From Modestobacter sp. Leaf380 (GTDB lineage: Bacteria > Actinomycetota > Actinomycetes > Mycobacteriales > Geodermatophilaceae): a stretch of 64,000 nt of DNA. Under the pieces are notes generated by a model. That model was given only the letters and a program-made list of their open reading frames with translations. It searched no databases and had not been told where the DNA came from. Location: positions 1 through 64,000 of the forward strand of contig NZ_LMQC01000004.1 in NCBI RefSeq assembly GCF_001424485.1, given 5' to 3'. The position numbers were made by a program, and so were the translations under genes. Shown in pieces: positions 8,182 through 14,533 of this stretch. The first letter of the stretch is position 1, and each line of letters opens with the position of its first letter.

Positions 8182-9954
8182 GTGGTCACCCAGACACCGC
8201 TGTCCCGCCGCTCCGTCCTGCAGGGCGGCGCCGTCGGCGCCGCCGCGCTGGCCTTCGGCGCGCTCACCACCGAGCAGGCCCGGGCCACCGTCGCCGAGTC
8301 CGCCCGCGCCGGCGTCTTCGGCTTCGGCGTCGCCTCCGGGGACCCCACCGCCACCGATGTGCTGCTGTGGACCCGGGTCACGCCCAGCCGGCCCGCACTG
8401 CCGGGCAGCGGTCGCGGCCCGGGCAGCCGGGTCGACTGGGAGGTCGCCGCGGACGAGGGCTTCCGCCGCGTCGTCCGCCGCGGATCGCTGCGCACCGACG
8501 CCGACCGCGACCACACGGTCAAGGTGGTCGTCGGCGGGCTCACCCCCTACACCCGCTACTGGTACCGGTTCACCTCCCGCGGGGAGACCTCCCCCGTCGG
8601 CCGGACCCAGACCTCACCCGACGAGCCCGGCCGCACCCACGCGCTGCGGCTGGCCTTCGTGTCCTGCTCGAACTACACCGGCGGCTTCTTCACCGCCTAC
8701 CGCGGGCTGGCCGCCCGCGACGACCTGGACGCCGTGCTGCACCTGGGCGACTACCTCTACGAGTACGGCAACGACGAGGACCGCTACGGCCCGGCGTCGC
8801 TGGCCGGCACCCGGGACCACGAACCGGCCACCGAGATGGTCACCCTGGCCGACTACCGGCTGCGTCACGCGCTCTACAAGACCGGCCCCGACCTGCAGGC
8901 CGCCCACCAGCGGCACCCGTGGATCACCGTCTTCGACGACCACGAGATCACCAACGACGCCTACGACACCGGCGCGGAGAACCACGAGCAGCAGGACGAC
9001 CCGGACACCAGCTACACCGGACCCGGCGAGCCCGCCGGCACCCGCGCCGAGGGCGACTTCCTGGCCCGCCGCGCCGCCGCCTTCCAGGCCTACCTGGAGT
9101 GGATGCCGATCCGGGAGCCCGGCTGGCAGCCCGCCCCCCACCGGGGCACCCAGTTCTTCCGCCGCTTCTCCTTCGGCGACCTGGCCGACCTGTCGGTCGT
9201 CGAGACCCGGCAGAACCGCAGCCAGCAGGTGCCCGCCACCGTCGGCGGGCAGCTCAACCCCGCCCTCACCGCCCCCGCCCGGCACCTGCCCGAGCCCGAG
9301 CAGCTGACCTGGCTCACCGACGGGATCACCGGCAGCCGCAAGACCTGGCACCTGGTCGGCAACCAGACGGTGCTCACCCGGGTGCTGGCCCTGCCCCGCG
9401 CCGGGGTGCTCGGCGGCCAGGTGTTCAACGCCGACCAGTGGGACGGCTACCAGGCCGACCAGGCCGCGCTGGTCGCCGCGATGGGCCGGGCCACCACCGA
9501 CCCCGTCGTCCTCACCGGGGACATCCACTCCTCGTGGGCCAACGACCTCCCGGCCGGCTTCGACGCCGCCGCCTACCGCACCGCGCGGCGGTCGGTCGGC
9601 GTCGAGTTCGTCTGCCCGTCGGTCACCAGCAACGGGTTCAAGGAGTCCCTCGGCGGCTCGGCGGCCGCGGCCCAGTCCGCCACCGCCGCCTTCCAGGGCG
9701 TGAACCCGTGGATCCGGTACCTGGAGGGCATCGGTCACGGGTTCGCCGTCATCGACGTGACGCCGGACCGGGTGCAGACCGACTTCTGGTTCATCCGCTC
9801 CGGCGGCGACAAGGGCCTGGCCGTCGACCCGCGACTGGACCCGCAGGCCACCGTGGGCTTCGAGTCGGCCTGGCAGTCGGTGCGCGGCACCCGCGTGGTG
9901 TCCGGCCCGGTCGGCCAGCTCGGGCCCCGCTCGGACCGGCCCCGGGGAGCGTGA
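8182..9954 (+). CDS. phoD: PhoD-like alkaline phosphatase, Tat-exported
   Basis: 590-residue phosphodiesterase/alkaline phosphatase D. The Tat signal is SRRSVLQGG with an Ala-rich hydrophobic stretch. Then come the N-terminal Ig-like PhoD domain (GVASGDPTATDVLLWTRV, TPYTRYWYRF) and the metallophosphatase domain with FVSCSNY, HLGDYLYEYG, ITVFDDHEITND, and VVLTGDIHSSWAND, which carry the Ca/Fe ligands known for PhoD. GTG 8182 follows GAGGAA; the open frame upstream is not supported. It releases phosphate from phosphodiesters outside the cell. It overlaps the following membrane protein by 4 bases (GTGA). Confidence 0.93.
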   Translation: MVTQTPLSRRSVLQGGAVGAAALAFGALTTEQARATVAESARAGVFGFGVASGDPTATDVLLWTRVTPSRPALPGSGRGPGSRVDWEVAADEGFRRVVRRGSLRTDADRDHTVKVVVGGLTPYTRYWYRFTSRGETSPVGRTQTSPDEPGRTHALRLAFVSCSNYTGGFFTAYRGLAARDDLDAVLHLGDYLYEYGNDEDRYGPASLAGTRDHEPATEMVTLADYRLRHALYKTGPDLQAAHQRHPWITVFDDHEITNDAYDTGAENHEQQDDPDTSYTGPGEPAGTRAEGDFLARRAAAFQAYLEWMPIREPGWQPAPHRGTQFFRRFSFGDLADLSVVETRQNRSQQVPATVGGQLNPALTAPARHLPEPEQLTWLTDGITGSRKTWHLVGNQTVLTRVLALPRAGVLGGQVFNADQWDGYQADQAALVAAMGRATTDPVVLTGDIHSSWANDLPAGFDAAAYRTARRSVGVEFVCPSVTSNGFKESLGGSAAAAQSATAAFQGVNPWIRYLEGIGHGFAVIDVTPDRVQTDFWFIRSGGDKGLAVDPRLDPQATVGFESAWQSVRGTRVVSGPVGQLGPRSDRPRGA

Positions 9955-10493
9955 ACCCGGTGACCGCGGGCCGGGGCCCCGTGCCGCCCCGGCCCGCGCT
10001 CACCAGCTCGGTGCCGCCGCCCCGGCCGGCGCAGGCCGGCCCCCCGCCGACACCGGTCCGGCTGGCCGCGGTCGCCTGGGCGGCCGGGGCGCTGGCCGGG
10101 CTGGTCGCCCTCGTGGTGACCGCGCGCGACCTGGACGCCTCACGGGCCCGGCTGGCCGCCGTCGCCGCCGAGCAGGACCCGGAGGCGACCGCGGCGGTGC
10201 TCCGCTCGGGCGTGGCGACCACGCTGCTGCTGCCGGTGGGGACCGTGCTCGTCGCGCTCCTGGCCGGCACCGCCTGCCTCGCCCTGCTGCTGCGCCGCCG
10301 CGCCTGGTCCCGGTGGGTGCTCGGGGTGCTCTCCGGCGTCGCCGGCGCCTCCGCCGTCGTGGCCGCCGACGTCGTCCGGGGTGGACCGCCACTGGACGAG
10401 GTCGGCTTCCTGGCCTGCGCGACGGCGATGGTCGCGGTGCTGGTTGCCGTCGTCCTCCGGTCCGTCGGGCGGTGGCTGGACGTCGGCCGCTGA
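9951..10493 (+). CDS. Four-helix membrane protein of unknown function
   Basis: 180 residues with about four hydrophobic segments (AAVAWAAGALAGLVALVV; LLLPVGTVLVALLAG; VLGVLSGVAGASAVVA; ATAMVAVLVAVVL) after a Pro-rich N-terminus. GTG 9951 overlaps the phoD stop, so translation is probably coupled. No family recognised. Its 3' half is antisense to the open frame of the minus-strand IniC-like gene (overlap 10140-10493); hydrophobic periodicity favours this frame as the coding one in the overlap. Confidence 0.65.
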   Translation: MNPVTAGRGPVPPRPALTSSVPPPRPAQAGPPPTPVRLAAVAWAAGALAGLVALVVTARDLDASRARLAAVAAEQDPEATAAVLRSGVATTLLLPVGTVLVALLAGTACLALLLRRRAWSRWVLGVLSGVAGASAVVAADVVRGGPPLDEVGFLACATAMVAVLVAVVLRSVGRWLDVGR

Positions 10494-11105
10494 GCCCGCG
10501 GACAGCCGGCCCAGGACGGCGGCACACAGCTCGGGCAGGCCGCTGCGGCGGGCCAGCTCGGCGCCCAGGCCGGCGACGTCGCCCACCCCCTCCCGGACCA
10601 GGCTGGCCCCCAGCCGGACGCCGACGACCCCCAGCCGTCCCACGAGCTCCCGCCCGTCGGTGCCCGGCTGCCCGGCCAGTCGGGCCCCGAGCGCGCCGGG
10701 CCGCAGCAGCAGTTCCTCCACCTCTCCCGGGCCGGCCGCGGCGAGCAGCCGCAGCGCCACCAGGTCGCCGGGGACCAGGGTCGCCGGTGCGGCGGCCAAC
10801 AGCCCCGCGACGGGGACGACGACCACCGGGGTGCCCGCGAGTGCCGGGTGCTGCGCCCAGCGGTGCGCCACCCGCGCCGCGGCCACCATCGCCCCGGCCC
10901 GGCCGCCGGCCGTCTCGTCGGCCCGGGAGAGCACCAGCACCGGCGCGGTCGCCGCCAGCGCCGCCGCGTCCAGCCGGCGGGCGAGGTGCACGCGCAGCCC
11001 GGCGTCGGGGGCCTGGGGCACGGCGGGCAGCGCGTGCGCCAGCGCGCCGGCCAGCGTGCGGCGCCCGCTCGCCGGGGCCCCGGTGACCAGCACCCCCACG
11101 CTCAC
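10140..11105 (-). CDS. IniC-like / dynamin-type P-loop protein with degenerate Walker A
   Basis: Second dynamin-like gene of the ini-type cluster, joined to the first by a 4-base GTGA overlap (GTG 11105). The N-terminus SVGVLVTGAPASGRRT is a P-loop with Lys-Ser/Thr replaced by Arg-Arg-Thr, and VLVLSRADE takes the place of the NKxD region. The last recognisable segment, GVRLGASLVREGVGDV...RRSGLPELCAAVLGRL, matches the end of the G-domain module in actinobacterial dynamin-family proteins; a long helical tail is missing. Recognisable sequence ends near 10500. The remaining frame to 10140 is low-complexity and antisense to the plus-strand membrane protein, so the real end may be earlier or the gene truncated. 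Binding of GTP is doubtful with this P-loop. Confidence 0.65.
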   Translation of the reverse strand: MSVGVLVTGAPASGRRTLAGALAHALPAVPQAPDAGLRVHLARRLDAAALAATAPVLVLSRADETAGGRAGAMVAAARVAHRWAQHPALAGTPVVVVPVAGLLAAAPATLVPGDLVALRLLAAAGPGEVEELLLRPGALGARLAGQPGTDGRELVGRLGVVGVRLGASLVREGVGDVAGLGAELARRSGLPELCAAVLGRLSAGSAADVQPPPDGPEDDGNQHRDHRRRAGQEADLVQWRSTPDDVGGHDGGGAGDAGEHPEHPPGPGAAAQQQGEAGGAGQERDEHGPHRQQQRGRHARAEHRRGRLRVLLGGDGGQPGP

Positions 11106-12928
11106 GCGACGCCCTGCACGACACCGGTCGGCCCGCCGCCCGCCGGGAGCGCGGCGACCGCACGTTCCAGGGTGGCGACCTGCTCGAGCCGGCGGCGCAG
11201 CGCGCGGACCTCGCGGTCCCGGTCGGCCGTCTGCCGCCGGTTCGCCTCCTGGGCGGTGCGCAGCTCCAGGGTCGCCGCCCGCTGCAGGGCGTCCACGTGC
11301 CCGGCGACGACGTCGCGCAGGGTCCGCTGCACCCCCCGCAGTTCGTCGCGCAGGTGCTTGCCGACCTGGAACCCGACCTCGTCCAGGTGCCGGCGGACCA
11401 CGCCCTTGGCCTCGCCCCGCCGGCGGGTCAGCCGCTGGGCCGCGTCGTCCCGGTAGGCCTTGCCGCCGATGAGCAACCCGGCCCCGACCGACACCGGGTT
11501 GACCAGCGGCAGCCCGGCCAGGCTGGTGACCAGCCCGATCATCAGGATCCCGCTGTAGCTGCCGCGCATGCCCACGAGCACCTTCTGCAGCGCGGTGAGC
11601 CGGCCGCGGTCCACCACCGCGACGTCCGCGAGGCCCGCCAGCAGTCCACGCGCGTCACCGACCCGGGCCCCGGGGGCGGCGCCGACCTCGGTGCCGGCGA
11701 CGTCGCGCAGGTCGGCCTCGACCAGGGCCAGCACCTCCCCGGTCAGCCAGTCGACCCGGTCGGCTGCCCACCGCGCGTTGACGGTGACCGCCTCGGCCAC
11801 CCGGGCGTGCAGCCAGCCGTCGACCGCCGGCCACATGGCACCCGGGTCGTGGGCGTCCAGCGCCTCGTCGGCGTCCCGGGTGACCGCCCGCAACCGGTCC
11901 CTCAGGTCGTGCTCCAGGTCGGCGACCAGGTCGGTCGTGCCGTCCCCCAGCACCTGCTGCCAGCGCGAGGCCTGCCGGCGCAGCCGGTCCACCCGGTCCC
12001 GGACGTCGTCCAGGCCAAGGGCGGCCACCGCCACGGCCGCCGGGTCCTGCAGCTCCGCCAGCCGGGCGGCGCCGTGCGCCCGCAACGCCGCGGCGGCCGC
12101 GACCAGGGCGGCCCGGGTCGGGCCGGCCGCTCCCCCCGGGACCGCCGACAGCGCCGGGGGGACGGCGGCGACCAGGTCCGGCACCCCGGACTCGACCAGC
12201 AGCCCGGGCTCGGCCCGGCGCACCGCCTCGTCGGCCAGCCGGGCACACACCCCGCGCACCGGACCGTCGACGCCCAGCCGGGCCAGCTCGGCGCGCAGCC
12301 CGCGGACCCGGTCGGACCAGGCGGGGTGCAGGTCGGTCCGGCTGAGCACCGGGTGCACCGGCACGTCGGCGTCCACGGCGGCGCGGACGACGTCGGCCAC
12401 CTCGGGCAGCAGGGGGGCACCCGCGTCCAGCACCAGCCAGACGACGTCGGCGCCCGAGACCGCGGCCCGCGCGCGGGACCCCTCGGGGTCGCCCGGCCCG
12501 CCCACGCCGGGTGTGTCCACCAGCTCCAGGGTGTCCAGCACCCGGCGGGGCAGCTGGACCTCGACGGACACCCGCCCGGGCGCTGCGTGGTCGGCCACCG
12601 CGGCGGGCAGCCCGCGCACCGGCAGCTGTCGCCGCAGCGGCTCGCCGTCGCCGGCCGGTGTCTCCACCAGCTCGGCGCACACGACCGGGCCGCCACGCAC
12701 CACCCACGGCACGGTCGTGCCGCCGTCGTCGCCGACCGGGCACACCGGGGCGCCGACGACGGCGTCCACCAGGCTGCTGGTGCCCTCGCCGGGAGCGCCG
12801 ACGAGCACCACCCGGCGGACGTCGGAGGTCAGCCGCCGGCGGGCGCGGGCCAGCGCGGCGACGACGTCGGGGACGTCGGCCGCCGCCGCGGCAGCCGCGA
12901 GCCGGTCCAGGACCTCGAGCGTGGAGAT
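11102..12928 (-). CDS. IniA-like dynamin-family GTPase, apparent ATC start
   Basis: About 608 residues. It has the plan of isoniazid-inducible IniA/IniC dynamin-like proteins: N-terminal helix (STLEVLDRLAAAAAAADV), G domain, helical stalk, a hydrophobic pair around GILMIGLVTSLAGLPLVNP and VSVGAGLLIGG (membrane paddle), and a C-terminal coiled coil (LEQVATLERAVAAL). G motifs: G1 GAPGEGTSS (Lys replaced by Thr), G3 DTPGVGG, G4 SRTD. The only start that keeps the conserved N-terminal helix is ATC at 12928, exactly 6 bases after a perfect AGGAGG; the first GTG is 39 codons later (12811) inside the P-loop strand. Mycobacterial IniA remodels membranes. Downstream of IniB and coupled to the IniC-like gene. 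Confidence 0.8.
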   Translation of the reverse strand: MSTLEVLDRLAAAAAAADVPDVVAALARARRRLTSDVRRVVLVGAPGEGTSSLVDAVVGAPVCPVGDDGGTTVPWVVRGGPVVCAELVETPAGDGEPLRRQLPVRGLPAAVADHAAPGRVSVEVQLPRRVLDTLELVDTPGVGGPGDPEGSRARAAVSGADVVWLVLDAGAPLLPEVADVVRAAVDADVPVHPVLSRTDLHPAWSDRVRGLRAELARLGVDGPVRGVCARLADEAVRRAEPGLLVESGVPDLVAAVPPALSAVPGGAAGPTRAALVAAAAALRAHGAARLAELQDPAAVAVAALGLDDVRDRVDRLRRQASRWQQVLGDGTTDLVADLEHDLRDRLRAVTRDADEALDAHDPGAMWPAVDGWLHARVAEAVTVNARWAADRVDWLTGEVLALVEADLRDVAGTEVGAAPGARVGDARGLLAGLADVAVVDRGRLTALQKVLVGMRGSYSGILMIGLVTSLAGLPLVNPVSVGAGLLIGGKAYRDDAAQRLTRRRGEAKGVVRRHLDEVGFQVGKHLRDELRGVQRTLRDVVAGHVDALQRAATLELRTAQEANRRQTADRDREVRALRRRLEQVATLERAVAALPAGGGPTGVVQGVA

Positions 12929-12952
12929 GGGGTCCCTCCTGGGGGGAGCCGG

Positions 12953-12989
12953 CCGTGGGCCCCGGTCGGCGTCCGACCGGGGCCCACGG
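12953..12989 (-). terminator. Intercistronic hairpin between iniB-like and iniA-like genes
   Basis: A perfect 17-bp stem (12953-12969 with 12973-12989) and 3-base loop lie after the iniB-like stop and before the iniA-like Shine-Dalgarno. It could act as a partial terminator or stabiliser so that IniB is made in excess over the GTPases. Confidence 0.7.
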
Positions 12990-13043
12990 GTGTGCGGGTG
13001 GAGCGGGGTGCGGCGGGGCCCGGGCGGGCTCCGCCGCGACCGG

Positions 13044-14252
13044 TCAGACGGTGGCGTCCTCGGAGACCGAGTTGTCGCTGTTGTCGGAGAAGTCGTTGCC
13101 GTCGAAGGACTCGTCCACCGAGTTGTCGGAGAAGTCGTTGCCGCCGAACGAGTCGTTGACCGAGTTGTCGGAGTTGTCCGAGGAGTCCACCGAGTTGTCG
13201 CTGGCGTCGGTCCACACCGAGTTGTCCGAGGAGTCCACGGAGTTGTCGCTGCTGTCCGAGTTGTCGACGACGGAGTTGTCGCTGCTGTCCGAGTTGTCGA
13301 CGACGGAGTTGTCGCTGTTGTCGGAGGAGTCGACCGAGTTGTCGGAGTTGTCGCTGTTGTCCGACGAGTCCACGGAGTTGTCGCTGTTGTCGACCGAGTT
13401 GCCGGAGTTGTCGCTGTTGTCCGAGGAGTCGACCGAGTTGTCGCTGTTGTCCGAGTTGTCGCTGTTGTCGGAGTTGTCGACGACCGAGTTGTCGCTGTTG
13501 TCCGAGGAGTCCACGGAGTTGTCGCTGTTGTCGGAGTTGTCGACGACCGAGTTGTCGCTGTTGTCCGAGGAGTCCACGGAGTTGTCGCTGTTGTCGGACA
13601 GGTCGTTGCCGTTGAAGGAGTCCCGGACCGTGGTGGAGGAGTCCACCGAGTTGTCGCTGTGGTCGGAGTTGTCGACGACCGAGTTGTCGCTGTTGTCGGA
13701 GGCGTCGACCGAGCTGTCGTTGCCCGACGCGATGTCGCCGACGGTCACCGTGGTGACGCTGTTGTCCGAGGAGTCCCGGCCGTCGCGGGTCGAGGACCCG
13801 GCGCCGACGGCGTTGCTGTCGCCGATCACGTTGCTGGTGCCGATGACCTGGTAGGCGTCGCCCCCGGCCCACACGTCGTGCGAGTAGTCGTTGTGCACGC
13901 TGGCATCGGTGTAGCTGTAGGTCGCCTGCAGGACCTGCAGCTGCTCGACGGCCGACGTCGGCTCGGCGCCCGTGGCGGTCGCGGTGGCGGCCGGGGCGGC
14001 GGTGGCGGTGGCGGCCGCGTGGTCGGCGGTCCGGCCGGCGGCCGAGTGCACCGGGGCGGCCCCGGCGGCGGCCAGCGCGGGCACGTGCTCGGCGACGGCC
14101 GGCTCGAGGGCGGCCACGTCGGCGGCGTCGACGTCGGACAGACCGGCGTCGGCCAGCGCCCGGTCGGGGTCCTCGGCGAAGGCGCGGGCCGCGGCCGGGT
14201 CGCGCAGGAGGTCGAGGATGAAGGTCAGCAGCGAGCTGGCGATGTCGGACAC
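13044..14252 (-). CDS. iniB: IniB-like protein with giant Asp/Asn/Ser repeat
   Basis: 402 residues starting at GTG 14252 (GAGGAG upstream). Residues 1-50 (SSLLTFILDLLRDPAAARAF, EDPDRALADAGLSDVDAADV) match the IniB N-terminal domain. An Ala/Thr-rich linker and a short unique segment (YSYTDASVHNDYSHDVWAG) follow. From about residue 165 to the end the chain is a low-complexity repeat of SDNSDNSV / VDSSDNSD units with no Cys, Lys or Arg-rich parts, so it is strongly acidic and hydrophilic. There is no Sec signal. Mycobacterial IniB is instead Gly/Ala-rich, so only the N-terminal domain is shared. It is first in the minus-strand unit iniB-iniA-iniC and divergent from a LuxR regulator, as in Mycobacterium tuberculosis. 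Function unknown; a cell-envelope role is inferred from IniB. Confidence 0.8.
   Translation of the reverse strand: MSDIASSLLTFILDLLRDPAAARAFAEDPDRALADAGLSDVDAADVAALEPAVAEHVPALAAAGAAPVHSAAGRTADHAAATATAAPAATATATGAEPTSAVEQLQVLQATYSYTDASVHNDYSHDVWAGGDAYQVIGTSNVIGDSNAVGAGSSTRDGRDSSDNSVTTVTVGDIASGNDSSVDASDNSDNSVVDNSDHSDNSVDSSTTVRDSFNGNDLSDNSDNSVDSSDNSDNSVVDNSDNSDNSVDSSDNSDNSVVDNSDNSDNSDNSDNSVDSSDNSDNSGNSVDNSDNSVDSSDNSDNSDNSVDSSDNSDNSVVDNSDSSDNSVVDNSDSSDNSVDSSDNSVWTDASDNSVDSSDNSDNSVNDSFGGNDFSDNSVDESFDGNDFSDNSDNSVSEDATV
13060..13770 (-). repeat. Degenerate tandem repeat encoding DNSDNSV units
   Basis: About 700 bases made of GTTGTCGCTGTTGTC / GAGTTGTC-type blocks (plus-strand view), in phase with the reading frame. 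Copies differ at synonymous AGC/TCC serine codons, so the array has expanded and been kept in frame. Not a CRISPR: no spacers. Confidence 0.9.
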
Positions 14253-14533
14253 GTCGGGGAGCTCCTCGGGTCGTCGTGGCGGGGGGTGGCCCCGCTCTCC
14301 CGGCCACTGTCCGTCGCACCCTCACGGAGGGTCACCCGGTCCGGTCCCCCTCTCCCGGCGCCACCGGAGGGGGATCGTGCGGGGACGCCCCACCGCTGCC
14401 GGGCCCGTGGGCCCGAGGCTTCACCGGGCGGCTCCCGGCCGTTCACCCGGAGACGCCGACGTGGACGGCAGCCCCTCCTACCGTCCACCTCGCGGACCAC
14501 CGGGGCCCGCCCGGACGAGGAGGTCGGCCACCC
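14253..14533. promoter_or_regulatory. Divergent iniB/regulator promoter region with palindromes
   Basis: 281 bases between the divergent regulator and iniB-like gene. It contains ACCCTC-ACG-GAGGGT (14318-14332) and a second related inverted repeat with TCCCCCTC/GAGGGGGA arms (about 14345-14374). Either could be a binding site of the neighbouring LuxR-type protein. This rests on symmetry and position only. Confidence 0.35.

Noticed and set aside
11297-13159. Long plus-strand open frames antisense to the IniA-like gene
   Set aside because: Composition (Gln/His/Arg/Pro/Gly-rich) is typical of shadow frames in GC-rich DNA and no homology is recognisable; the minus strand has clear dynamin motifs.
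13060-13770. CRISPR array
   Set aside because: The repeat is continuous, in frame, without unique spacers, and encodes DNSDNSV units.
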